In this document: in pieces, positions 15,803-22,334 of the stretch | Layout of the letters: every line of letters begins with the position of its first letter | How positions within the stretch are numbered: the stretch's first letter is position 1 | From: a virus | IMG/VR virus record: IMGVR_UViG_3300005253_000180 | Location: 1 to 31,432 of that record | Length of the DNA stretch: 31,432 nucleotides | Direction: 5' to 3' (one strand) | Position numbers and translations under genes: made by a program | Notes under the pieces: generated by a model | Told to the model about the DNA's origin: nothing | What the model saw: the letters and a program-made list of their open reading frames with translations, nothing else | The model's database searches: none

Positions 15803-16183
15803 ATGACTCCAGAAGAATTTGAAATTTTAAATAAAAAGCATCCATACCTTACGTATGTCAAATTCTACGAGACAGAAATCATCGGTATTATCCAAAATAT
15901 AGATAACCAAATGGTGAGTATCTATGACTATGGAAATATCACTAATAACGAACTGAAAAAGAAATTTGTTGATCTAGGCAAGCTCTGGTGGGAAGACAGT
16001 AATCAAAAAATACCAATAAACATTTTTCTACGAGAAGACTTCCTTATTTTCAGAAAAACATTAAAATGTTTACCTAAAAAAGATGTTAAAGAATTATGGG
16101 GTCCCACTTTAAGCTTAGAAGAGAATTTTCAGAAACGAATTAAGAGAAGAAGAATTCAACTGATAAGAACAGACGATAAGTAA
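15803..16183 (+). CDS. Small hypothetical protein on the plus strand
   Basis: 126 residues beginning MTPEEFEILNKKHPYLTYVK and ending with a basic helix (FQKRIKRRRIQLIRTDDK). The middle is mixed alpha/beta (IIGIIQNIDNQMVSIYDYG). No known family. A consensus TATAAATA lies 30 bases upstream. The 3' end overlaps the convergent minus-strand gene by 28 bases, so both stop codons lie inside the opposing gene. Confidence 0.68.
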   Translation: MTPEEFEILNKKHPYLTYVKFYETEIIGIIQNIDNQMVSIYDYGNITNNELKKKFVDLGKLWWEDSNQKIPINIFLREDFLIFRKTLKCLPKKDVKELWGPTLSLEENFQKRIKRRRIQLIRTDDK

Positions 16184-16368
16184 ATTTCCCCACCAAATTT
16201 TTTAGAGAATTTTTCAGCATCTTCCTTTATCGGCGAAAAAAAATAATAAGTTTCATCATTATACAGAATGGCCCATCCCGGACTACTATTTTTTGCTGCC
16301 CATTCTTGATAATAATCAAACCATTTATTTTCTTCTATTATAAACTTAACTCGATATTCTTCTGTCAT
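16156..16368 (-). CDS. Divergent eighth member of the small paralogue array
   Basis: 70 residues, MTEEYRVKFIIEENKWFDYY. It keeps the helix-strand-strand-helix layout of its neighbours (WFDYYQEWAAKNS, then WAILYNDETYYFFSPIKEDAEKFSKKF), but the final AFKLRW is replaced by KFSKKF plus a 10-residue tail. The 15 bases around its start are identical to those at the start of the gene at 16547. It is last in the operon and overlaps a convergent gene. Function unknown. Confidence 0.68.
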   Translation of the reverse strand: MTEEYRVKFIIEENKWFDYYQEWAAKNSSPGWAILYNDETYYFFSPIKEDAEKFSKKFGGEIYLSSVLIS

Positions 16369-16379
16369 TTATATCCACC

Positions 16380-16547
16380 TTAAAATAGTAACCAAATTGA
16401 AAACACTATAGTCCCCCAAAACACTAAATTAACAATTTGATTTAGAAGTGCCTGTAGCCATTCAGGCACTTTACTATTTTTGTCATAAAAAAACACATGC
16501 CAAAATAAAGCACCAGGTACATGGTAAAGGCCAATTAGCATATCCAT
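16380..16547 (-). CDS. 55-residue membrane protein inside the paralogue array
   Basis: Reading frame MDMLIGLYHVPGALFWHVFF, then a short charged loop (YDKNSKVPEW), then NQIVNLVFWGTIVFSIWLLF at the C terminus: two hydrophobic segments, so a small membrane protein. It begins directly after the stop of the paralogue at 16548 (TAA then ATG), with AGGTGG as ribosome-binding site. It lacks the array signature, but its 3' flank carries the same GGTGGATATAAATG that ends the preceding paralogue. No family recognised. A tiny holin-like or exclusion-type protein is possible. Confidence 0.65.
   Translation of the reverse strand: MDMLIGLYHVPGALFWHVFFYDKNSKVPEWLQALLNQIVNLVFWGTIVFSIWLLF
16446..16471. repeat. 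Perfect 9-base inverted repeat inside the 55-codon gene
   Basis: AAGTGCCTG and CAGGCACTT around an 8-base loop. The plus-strand reading is followed by TACTATTTTTG, so it could weakly terminate plus-strand transcripts from 15803. The minus-strand reading has no U-run. Confidence 0.45.
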
Positions 16548-16811
16548 TTATATCCACCTCAACTTAAAAGCCATCGCAGTGGCTTCATCTTTAAATCCCC
16601 ATATTAAATGTGAAGTATAACCAACGTGAACCCAAGATGTTGCATCGACATTATCAACAAGCCAATCGGTCATTATCTTAGCATCAATTTCCTCCCAAGT
16701 CCTTACCATCGCAAAATAAATAAATCCTTTTATAGTGATATATTTGTTCAAACCACCTTTATCATCTCCACAACAATAACTGAGATCATCTATTCCATGC
16801 AAAAAGATCAT
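16548..16811 (-). CDS. FKLRW-array paralogue 7
   Basis: 87 residues. C-terminal half: MTDWLVDNVDATSWVHVGY, then LIWGFKDEATAMAFKLRWI at the end. It shares with its neighbours a W[IL]..N helix, two short strands and the terminal AFKLRW. The N-terminal 40 residues (MIFLHGIDDLSYCCGDDKGG) are not shared. ATG follows the previous stop (AGTTAAATG) with AGGTGG, which encodes Arg-Trp of the previous protein, as ribosome-binding site. No family name known to me. Confidence 0.78.
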   Translation of the reverse strand: MIFLHGIDDLSYCCGDDKGGLNKYITIKGFIYFAMVRTWEEIDAKIMTDWLVDNVDATSWVHVGYTSHLIWGFKDEATAMAFKLRWI

Positions 16812-17216
16812 TTAACTCCACCTCAATTTAAAAGCAACTGCATCTTCTTCATCTTTAAAATAAAAAAGCCACACAATATCAAAAAATTGTTGGCCACTAG
16901 AACCATTGTTCTGATAAGTAGAACCACCATAACAATCAAGTGTATCAGTAGAAATATCAAAACTCCAAACACCAGTTGTATTTTCATGTATCCAATCTAT
17001 TCTTTTTTCTATTTTTAACCCTTTTATTACACCAATACTAAATTTATGTTCTGATGTTCCATATTTAAATCTTTCAAATCTGCCGCCAGCAAAATCAATT
17101 TCTTCTTCTGTAATCTTAAAAATAGGTGTATAAGATGGCTTATCATAGCCATCCCATTCTCTAACTATGAGATAATTGTAACCCAAATATTTTCTGGCGT
17201 CTATACTAATACTCAT
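16812..17216 (-). CDS. FKLRW-array paralogue 6
   Basis: 134 residues from the ATG at 17216, which overlaps the preceding stop as ATGA. The GTG two codons earlier lies within the ribosome-binding site and is unlikely. The longest member: an N-terminal region of about 75 residues (MSISIDARKYLGYNYLIVRE) precedes the shared domain RIDWIHENTTGVWSFDI, then LFYFKDEEDAVAFKLRWS. A Gly/Ser/Asn-rich insertion (GGSTYQNNGSSGQQ) separates the shared strands. Codons AGG TGG at the end provide the next gene's ribosome-binding site. Confidence 0.78.
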   Translation of the reverse strand: MSISIDARKYLGYNYLIVREWDGYDKPSYTPIFKITEEEIDFAGGRFERFKYGTSEHKFSIGVIKGLKIEKRIDWIHENTTGVWSFDISTDTLDCYGGSTYQNNGSSGQQFFDIVWLFYFKDEEDAVAFKLRWS

Positions 17217-17446
17217 AACCACCTCAACTTAAAGCCTACTGCATCTTCTTTATCTTCAAAAGCCATTGTACAATAGTCTATTAATAACCATTTTCTTCTT
17301 GAATTTTCATTGTTCCATTCTTCAATAGCAAAATATTTTGGTAACGATATGTTAGGAAATTCTACTGTATGTGGATATTTTTTTCTTCCAAAAAGTCCCA
17401 TCCAATAGAAAAAACTATTCCAAGTAAGTATGCTTTTATTTGTCAC
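17213..17446 (-). CDS. FKLRW-array paralogue 5 (GTG start)
   Basis: 77 residues. The likely start is the GTG at 17446, overlapping the previous TGA as GTGA with GAGGTGG just upstream. Two other in-frame GTG/GTC codons lie before it. Shared domain: AIEEWNNENSRRKWLLIDY, then MAFEDKEDAVGFKLRWL, with Gly replacing the usual Ala before FKLRW. The N-terminal 35 residues contain aromatic and Trp residues (LTWNSFFYWMGLFG). Function unknown. Confidence 0.76.
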   Translation of the reverse strand: MTNKSILTWNSFFYWMGLFGRKKYPHTVEFPNISLPKYFAIEEWNNENSRRKWLLIDYCTMAFEDKEDAVGFKLRWL

Positions 17447-17787
17447 GACCACCTCAACTTAAAAGCAACAGCATCTTCTTTATAATAAAAATCAAAACAA
17501 CGATGCATATGTGAAAAATATATTTTAGGAGTGAGATTCAAATTTTCATGAATCCATTTCTTTGCTTCTTTTGGATCAGTATCTATCATAACAGTCGTAT
17601 AAGGAAGTCTTTTTCTTCTTTCCGTTCCAGTTAAGCCGACCCATAACCAACTAGACCCATAATAAAAAGGAGAGGGCAACCCAAATGCTTCTGCTATCTT
17701 TATTGGACCTATTTGTAATAGATAAATTAATTGAACCGTTACACGGCCAATAAAATAATCTAAGTAGGGTTTTTTTATTATATCCAT
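17443..17787 (-). CDS. FKLRW-array paralogue 4
   Basis: 114 residues. The ATG at 17787 is formed inside the AGATGG codons that encode Arg-Trp of the preceding paralogue, so the two genes overlap by 10 bases. The N-terminal 60 residues are partly hydrophobic (TVQLIYLLQIGPIKIAEAFG). Shared domain: AKKWIHENLNLTPKIYF, then CFDFYYKEDAVAFKLRWS. A start further downstream cannot be excluded, as no good Shine-Dalgarno is visible. Confidence 0.75.
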   Translation of the reverse strand: MDIIKKPYLDYFIGRVTVQLIYLLQIGPIKIAEAFGLPSPFYYGSSWLWVGLTGTERRKRLPYTTVMIDTDPKEAKKWIHENLNLTPKIYFSHMHRCFDFYYKEDAVAFKLRWS

Positions 17788-18047
17788 CTTAACTTAAAAG
17801 CTACAGCATCCGCTTCCAGCTTGAAAAAATAATGACTGGCGCCACGTATGCTTGCATACGCAGACCATTTATCTTGAACAAACTCATCAATATCTCTTAA
17901 ATCTATGTGATGTTCTGTTGGTAGAATTATTTCGTATGGTAATACTGCTAGCAATTGCGGGCGAAGACTATATGTATTATCACTAGAAAATTTTTCTCTG
18001 TCTTGCCAATTTACATATTTTTTAAAAACGGGACTTTCTGTGACCAT
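17778..18047 (-). CDS. FKLRW-array paralogue 3
   Basis: 89 residues. The ATG lies inside the AAAATGG that encodes Lys-Trp of the preceding paralogue, giving a 37-base out-of-frame overlap. Shared domain: IDEFVQDKWSAYASI, then YFFKLEADAVAFKLRWI. The usual W[IL]..N is replaced by EFVQDK. The N terminus is unrelated to the other members (MVTESPVFKKYVNWQDREKF). Function unknown. Confidence 0.75.
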   Translation of the reverse strand: MVTESPVFKKYVNWQDREKFSSDNTYSLRPQLLAVLPYEIILPTEHHIDLRDIDEFVQDKWSAYASIRGASHYFFKLEADAVAFKLRWI

Positions 18048-18262
18048 TTTAATTCAAATGCTTCCGCATCTCCCCTTGTTTGAAACCAACATCCAGATGT
18101 TTTCATAACGTATCTTTTCTCACAGTTTTTTTTACACCATCTACTTGCTTTCTTTTTAGACTTACTATTAAAGTCATCCCCATGTACTACATAAAAACCA
18201 AATTCTTCTTTAGTACCTTTTTTATCAATTGACAATTCCAGAAATACAAATGCCAAAATCAT
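18011..18262 (-). CDS. FKLRW-array paralogue 2, with C-terminal read-on extension
   Basis: 83 residues. Shared domain: KASRWCKKNCEKRYVMKT, then CWFQTRGDAEAFELKW, here followed by 10 extra residues (SQKVPFLKNM) instead of a stop within two codons. The extension runs out of frame through the start of the next gene, which suggests a lost stop codon. Two Cys in WCKKNC match the WCEQNC of paralogue 1, so these two are the closest pair. The start TAA-A-ATG directly follows the previous stop. Confidence 0.75.
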   Translation of the reverse strand: MILAFVFLELSIDKKGTKEEFGFYVVHGDDFNSKSKKKASRWCKKNCEKRYVMKTSGCWFQTRGDAEAFELKWSQKVPFLKNM

Positions 18263-18263
18263 T

Positions 18264-18575
18264 TTACAACCATCTTAATTTAAAAGCCGCTGCATCTGTT
18301 TCTAAAAAGAAATAAATTTTATCTGTAAAATATGTTCCCATAGAATAACCTCTTTTTATTTCATACGCAACTGCGTCTTGACAATTTTGTTCGCACCATC
18401 TTTTTATCTGTGCATGTTCTTTAAAGTCTCTTGGCATATCGAACATATATTTTTTGCCTGTTATCCATATTATTGGGGCTGGATCAATATAACCTTTCTT
18501 ATTTTTATCTTCCCCTCCAAAAAGATGGAAACCAGGCTGTGGATCGAATTCATTTGTATCTTTTGTTTCTGTCAT
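18264..18575 (-). CDS. FKLRW-array paralogue 1
   Basis: 103 residues, first gene of the array, starting as ATGA over the stop of the DnaE-like gene. Shared domain: QIKRWCEQNCQDAVAYEI, then KIYFFLETDAAAFKLRWL at the C terminus. The N-terminal half (MTETKDTNEFDPQPGFHLFG) is unique, with a PAPIIWITGKKYMF stretch. Membership in the same transcription unit as replication-type genes suggests early expression. Function unknown. Confidence 0.77.
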   Translation of the reverse strand: MTETKDTNEFDPQPGFHLFGGEDKNKKGYIDPAPIIWITGKKYMFDMPRDFKEHAQIKRWCEQNCQDAVAYEIKRGYSMGTYFTDKIYFFLETDAAAFKLRWL

Positions 18576-19165
18576 CTTGCGTCTTCCACTATCAGATTCA
18601 TTTGAACAACTATTCCTATTGAATATGCGACGGCATGAGGCTTTTTAAAGAAATTCTTACCATATCCTTTGTCACCAATCTGTGGCTTCTCCCATACTGT
18701 TTTAGCTATCTCTGACCAAGATTTGTTTTGTAAGTGTCGCTTGGATGGTCTAATAACACCAAGAAGCATAGCAAGTTCGATGATACTCCTTGGTTTCATT
18801 TTTTTAACAATATCAAAATGATCGTGTATATGCCACAGTTGTTCAACAAAAAACTTATCATCGAGCATCTCCCAAATAGGCTCTTGTCCCATTAGTTTTA
18901 GAAGGTGTCCTTCACTCCTTACTCCATTGTATAAAGAAACGTTTAGAAAATCTACTTTAAAATAACCGCGATTTTCTGCCTCATCTGTGGTTATAGTTGT
19001 TAGGCCTGTTATTGGATCACTTGGGACATCTTGAAAATAAACTCCAACGTTGTGTGGTCGCACGTTGCCTGCGTCATCAATCATAGCTGCTCGTGTATAA
19101 TCAAGTCCCGCTAGAGCTAAATCTCTATCAGAAAAATCAATGTCAATATCAGGGGTTTTTTTCAT
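18572..19165 (-). CDS. Miniature DnaE-like (C-family polymerase palm/fingers) protein
   Basis: 197 residues from the ATG at 19165 (MKKTPDIDIDFSDRD), one base after the previous stop. An earlier start would overlap the upstream gene by 56 bases. Hallmarks of the bacterial Pol III alpha core occur in order: PDIDIDF (Asp6/8/10; palm acidic pair), PHNVGVYF (38-44; cf. HA.GVV), GYFKVDFLNV (Asp72; third palm Asp), MLLGVIRPSKRHL (cf. ALYRPGP) and FFKKPHAVAY (173-181; cf. KSHAAAY). It lacks the PHP, beta-binding and OB regions and most of the length. It may be an active mini-polymerase, a regulatory decoy, or a repurposed fold. Confidence 0.72.
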   Translation of the reverse strand: MKKTPDIDIDFSDRDLALAGLDYTRAAMIDDAGNVRPHNVGVYFQDVPSDPITGLTTITTDEAENRGYFKVDFLNVSLYNGVRSEGHLLKLMGQEPIWEMLDDKFFVEQLWHIHDHFDIVKKMKPRSIIELAMLLGVIRPSKRHLQNKSWSEIAKTVWEKPQIGDKGYGKNFFKKPHAVAYSIGIVVQMNLIVEDAR

Positions 19166-19166
19166 A

Positions 19167-19487
19167 TTAAGGCTTGTCCATCTTATTGACAAGACTCTCT
19201 TCAACGATAGTAAGGCCCGCATCTAATTTTTTAATGACTTCTGTCAACTTTTTTATATCAGTTAATGCTCTCTGTAAGTCAGTCTTACTTTTTTCATGTT
19301 CTCGAACTAATTTTTGATAGGCATTCATGGACGGCACTTGGTAACGTGTCCCTTCTTGTAGTATGATCACAGTATCAAATCCCGTTTTTATGTCTATTGT
19401 TTCTCTTGCTTTAGTTTTCTTTTTATTTTTTCCACCAGAATACATTATTGCTATTTCTTCGGAGGTAAGAGTACCATCTTTATTCAT
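19167..19487 (-). CDS. Coiled-coil hypothetical protein
   Basis: 106 residues. A basic N-terminal part (GGKNKKKTKARETIDIKTG) and a beta stretch (FDTVIILQEGTRYQVP) lead into a predicted coiled coil from about residue 55 to the end (YQKLVREHEKSKTDLQRALT and on). ATGA overlap with the zinc-finger gene upstream. It sits between the zinc-finger protein and the DnaE-like protein in the early operon. No family recognised. Confidence 0.68.
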   Translation of the reverse strand: MNKDGTLTSEEIAIMYSGGKNKKKTKARETIDIKTGFDTVIILQEGTRYQVPSMNAYQKLVREHEKSKTDLQRALTDIKKLTEVIKKLDAGLTIVEESLVNKMDKP

Positions 19488-20170
19488 ATTCCATAATCCT
19501 TTAAAATCTTATGAACGAAATCTACGTCATTAGGATTTTTTCTAAATTTTATTTTCCAGAGTCTTATATCGATAAAATCATCAACAATACCACGTTGTTC
19601 ATCCGACATGCGTTCAAACAGTTTATCTGCCGTAGTTGCATTAAGAAGGACCCATGGGCTAATTCTTCCAGTTCTAATACAATGTAATGCTGTACCTGGC
19701 TGTATCTTTTTAAAATAATCTATCCATTCTTCTTGATTTTCACTGGCCCATTGATCTATCAAATGGACAAATCTATTTAATGCTGTTTGAACATCTTCGT
19801 TTCGACAGATCTGCTTTGAATACATTTCAAAGACACTATCTCTCGTCCAATCCTTTAATTTATAGCCGTTTTTAATCACAAAATCTATAAATTGTTCTGG
19901 ATTTACTAACCTCGTATTCTCAACATGTCGTCCAAATTTAACAAAGGAAATGTATTCTTTGCTATCCATGAAATCTTTGTATGTTCGTTTCTTACTATTT
20001 GGCAGTGTTCGAGTAACTTCAAACCATCTAAGCCACGAGTTAAATGCAAGTCTTACATGCTTTTGATCTCGATTAAACCAGCGACGTTTTTTAGGACACA
20101 GATGATTGATTAGTGTCCGTTCCCTAATAAATCCTTTCTCGCAAAATTCACATTCAAATTTATCCGTCAT
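19484..20170 (-). CDS. Zinc-finger protein, unknown role
   Basis: 228 residues. The N terminus has a C2HC finger: CEFC (Cys7, Cys10), then H23 and C25 in INHLCPKKRR, followed by a basic patch suited to nucleic-acid binding. The rest is helical and Trp/Arg rich (FNSWLRWFEVTRT, DQWASENQEEWIDYFKK, WVLLNATTADKLFERM). Position among replication-type genes in the early operon suggests a DNA- or RNA-binding accessory factor. It overlaps the upstream gene by 11 bases and the downstream gene by 4. I cannot name a T4 counterpart. Confidence 0.72.
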   Translation of the reverse strand: MTDKFECEFCEKGFIRERTLINHLCPKKRRWFNRDQKHVRLAFNSWLRWFEVTRTLPNSKKRTYKDFMDSKEYISFVKFGRHVENTRLVNPEQFIDFVIKNGYKLKDWTRDSVFEMYSKQICRNEDVQTALNRFVHLIDQWASENQEEWIDYFKKIQPGTALHCIRTGRISPWVLLNATTADKLFERMSDEQRGIVDDFIDIRLWKIKFRKNPNDVDFVHKILKDYGI

Positions 20171-20498
20171 GATCTTGTACTAGTTTTTTAGTAAGTTCGT
20201 ATTCTTGTAGTGCTATAAGTAAAGTTTGCCAGGCATCTTCTAGCGGTGGATAAGCTTCTCTAAGATCTTTATCGTTGAACTTCTCCATTGGATTTGTCCA
20301 TTCGGCACTTCCTTTTTCATTTATCATTAAGATATCTCCGGGTTGTGCAATCTTTTCTGGTTCATAATATAATGAAGGTTGTTCGCATATATCTTTAATT
20401 CCATCTAACGATATTTCATAAATTGTTTCTTCTTCGCCTTCGAACCACATCTGTTTTTTATACATTTTTAATCCAGGACCCGTTCTTATTATGCTCAT
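20160..20498 (-). CDS. Hypothetical protein, early operon
   Basis: 112 residues: beta-rich N terminus (YKKQMWFEGEEETIYEISLD), a PGDILMINEKGSAEW stretch, and a C-terminal acidic helix (LEDAWQTLLIALQEYELTKK). ATGA overlap with the gp62-like gene and 11-base overlap with the zinc-finger gene. No family recognised. Confidence 0.65.
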   Translation of the reverse strand: MSIIRTGPGLKMYKKQMWFEGEEETIYEISLDGIKDICEQPSLYYEPEKIAQPGDILMINEKGSAEWTNPMEKFNDKDLREAYPPLEDAWQTLLIALQEYELTKKLVQDHDG

Positions 20499-20989
20499 TT
20501 TAACCTCTTTGCTTCTTTTTTTATTTCTTTGATTTGATCATCCTGATATCCAAGCGTTTTCGCAATCTCGATAAAATCATCGATGTCGTTCATTTCAAAA
20601 AACATTTCAAGTTCTTCAATATTTGCGGTTGGATAGTATTCCTTTAACATTTGGATTACTTTATTCTCTTTTTTCTTAGACGGACCTTTTATCCATTGAT
20701 GTCTAACTTTTTTCCCTATTCCTGCTACTGCTATTGTCAGATATTGAAGTTCAGGATGTTTTGCTATATCAGCGTTCCAAAAATGCTTATTTGCCTCATT
20801 TGTCGCACCAATATAGTATTCACACAGTTCTTTATTAGCATCAGAGGTCACACTTAACCAACGCATTGCTACAATGCCAGCAAATCCCTTCTTTTCTTCA
20901 TCGGTCAGCTTTGAATAAAACTTGAAGTCACGACGATCCATTGCATCAAGTAATCTAAATAAATCTAACTTGTATTTCTTGTCTTTCAT
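20495..20989 (-). CDS. Clamp-loader small-subunit (T4 gp62)-like protein, tentative
   Basis: 164 residues. The pattern F.GIVAMRWLS, then N.ANKHF, KHPELQYLTIAVAG, KKVRHQWIKG and a Lys/Glu-rich helical C terminus resembles the marine T4-like gp62 layout (F..F..NR.LS, N..N, LQYDFLLN.I, KKRF.KW.K, then KEYY). gp62 works with gp44 to load the gp45 sliding clamp, but neither of those genes is in the window. It is the first gene of the fourteen-gene operon behind the sigma70-type promoter at 21016-21044. The match is from memory and moderate. Confidence 0.6.
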   Translation of the reverse strand: MKDKKYKLDLFRLLDAMDRRDFKFYSKLTDEEKKGFAGIVAMRWLSVTSDANKELCEYYIGATNEANKHFWNADIAKHPELQYLTIAVAGIGKKVRHQWIKGPSKKKENKVIQMLKEYYPTANIEELEMFFEMNDIDDFIEIAKTLGYQDDQIKEIKKEAKRLK

Positions 20990-21015
20990 TATTGTCTCAT
21001 AATATTATTCTGCCT

Positions 21016-21044
21016 ATTATAGTAAAAAATAGCATCGAATTCAA
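21016..21044 (-). promoter_or_regulatory. Sigma70-type promoter for the fourteen-gene operon
   Basis: Minus strand TTGAAT (21044-21039), 17-base spacer, TATAAT (21021-21016), upstream of the ATG at 20989. It is back to back with the plus-strand late motif at 21043-21058. It appears to drive all genes down to 16156. Confidence 0.72.
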
Positions 21045-21058
21045 TAAATAAATAAATA
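21043..21058 (+). promoter_or_regulatory. T4-late-type promoter cluster (AATAAATA iterated)
   Basis: AATAAATAAATAAATA gives three overlapping AATAAATA registers, 44-59 bases before the ATG at 21102. It would drive the two MGRP virion genes and the two oxygenase genes. Confidence 0.5.
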
Positions 21059-21101
21059 AGCTTAGAAGTAATATTACCGGGCGATTTGAAGGAGATTTAT
21101 T

Positions 21102-21485
21102 ATGGGACGTCCAATCGACAAAAATTTTATTGGTGATCCGGCAGATGCTGGACTCCAAATTAACCTTACTACTGCTACACTTTTTGATGGTACCACTCTT
21201 ACAGGACCTTGGATTGTTAGACAGCGAACTAATCTTAAATATGAAATAACTGATGGAACAAACACAGGTGTATTAAGCCTTATCAGTGGAACAGGACAAG
21301 CTCCTGCGGGATTTGCTACTCTTCGCGTTGTTCCAGTTGGCGAAGGCCCTACCGAATATCTAAGAAGCCTCCATGGAAATACTGTTAAAACATGGCAAGG
21401 AAATATATATTCTTGGGTGCATCAACTTGAAGGAAAAACTGCTACCGAAAAAGGTCAGGCCGATTTTAGTCCTGCAATGTCATAA
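21102..21485 (+). CDS. MGRP-type virion structural protein (short copy)
   Basis: 127 residues with a strong ribosome-binding site (AAGGAG). The N terminus MGRPIDKNFIGDPADAGLQI and the late motif KTWQGNIYSWV match the neighbour at 21498 (MGRPLNKRNLGDPSDPGFQL and RTFQGNSYKWS), so the two are paralogues differing by a central insertion. Proteins starting MGRP.NK..G occur among structural genes of marine T4-like phages. Beta-rich, no membrane segment. Likely virion surface or appendage protein. Confidence 0.75.
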   Translation: MGRPIDKNFIGDPADAGLQINLTTATLFDGTTLTGPWIVRQRTNLKYEITDGTNTGVLSLISGTGQAPAGFATLRVVPVGEGPTEYLRSLHGNTVKTWQGNIYSWVHQLEGKTATEKGQADFSPAMS

Positions 21486-21497
21486 GGAGAAGAAAAA

Positions 21498-22334
21498 ATG
21501 GGAAGACCATTAAACAAACGCAACTTAGGAGATCCATCTGATCCTGGATTCCAATTAGTAATTAATATTAAAGGCGGAACGTCTTTTATATTAAATCAAA
21601 AAGGATCAAGTAGATTTACCGCAGATGATGACGGTTCTGGATCGCAAGGTTTAGTTACACTTGTTAACGAACAATTTCCAGATGCTGTTGGCGAAGCGTC
21701 AATTGAAATTCGTGTTGGAGAAAATCCGGGCGAAGATGCGGAAGCAACTTCTACACTAACAATAGTAAATGCAACTCTCATAGATGCTGGAACTGGTTAT
21801 ACTTTTAATGATAGTTTGACATTTGCTGAAGGCACATTTACTGAAGGTGCTGTTATTACTGTTACTTCAACAGTAGGAGAAGGCGCCGGACCAATAGCGA
21901 CGTTCAATGTTTCTACTCCTGGAACCTATACAGTCATTCCTCCTTCTGGAAATGCCCAAGGTGGTACTGGAACTGAAGGAGCATTTTCTCTTGAATGGGG
22001 AGTTGGTGGTATTATTGTAACTGCCGCAGGCACTGGTTATGTAAATCTACCATTAATGCAAATTGCTGCGCCCGGCGAAGGATCTACTGCTACTGGTGCT
22101 GTGACTTCCTTAGATAGTGGTACAGTCGAAGAAGCTTCTGTCACTGATGCTGGATCTGGATACACTACGTCTCCAACTGTAAGTATTATCCGTGCTATAA
22201 CTGGCGGATCGATCGAAATGGTTAAAATTTTACATAACCGTACAGCAAGAACGTTCCAAGGCAATAGTTATAAGTGGAGCCCTGGAGCAGGATTTTCAGG
22301 AGACGATAATGCAGGAAACATTACCGCAACATAA
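21498..22334 (+). CDS. MGRP-type virion structural protein (long copy)
   Basis: 278 residues, ribosome-binding site AAGGAG. Its ends are shared with the shorter upstream paralogue. The centre has repeated Gly-Tyr beta units: IDAGTGYTF, TAAGTGYVNLP and TDAGSGYTTSP, each followed by hydrophobic strands, as in beta-helical or repeat fibres. Thr/Gly/Ser rich and acidic, typical of exposed virion proteins. The 3' end overlaps the first oxygenase gene by 26 bases, with AGGAG for that gene inside this one. Confidence 0.77.
   Translation: MGRPLNKRNLGDPSDPGFQLVINIKGGTSFILNQKGSSRFTADDDGSGSQGLVTLVNEQFPDAVGEASIEIRVGENPGEDAEATSTLTIVNATLIDAGTGYTFNDSLTFAEGTFTEGAVITVTSTVGEGAGPIATFNVSTPGTYTVIPPSGNAQGGTGTEGAFSLEWGVGGIIVTAAGTGYVNLPLMQIAAPGEGSTATGAVTSLDSGTVEEASVTDAGSGYTTSPTVSIIRAITGGSIEMVKILHNRTARTFQGNSYKWSPGAGFSGDDNAGNITAT

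Noticed and set aside
16626-17018. 130-residue plus-strand reading frame antisense to the paralogue array
   Set aside because: It is the mirror of paralogues 6 and 7, whose signature and coupled starts are clear. Its own protein is low-complexity with no ribosome-binding site.
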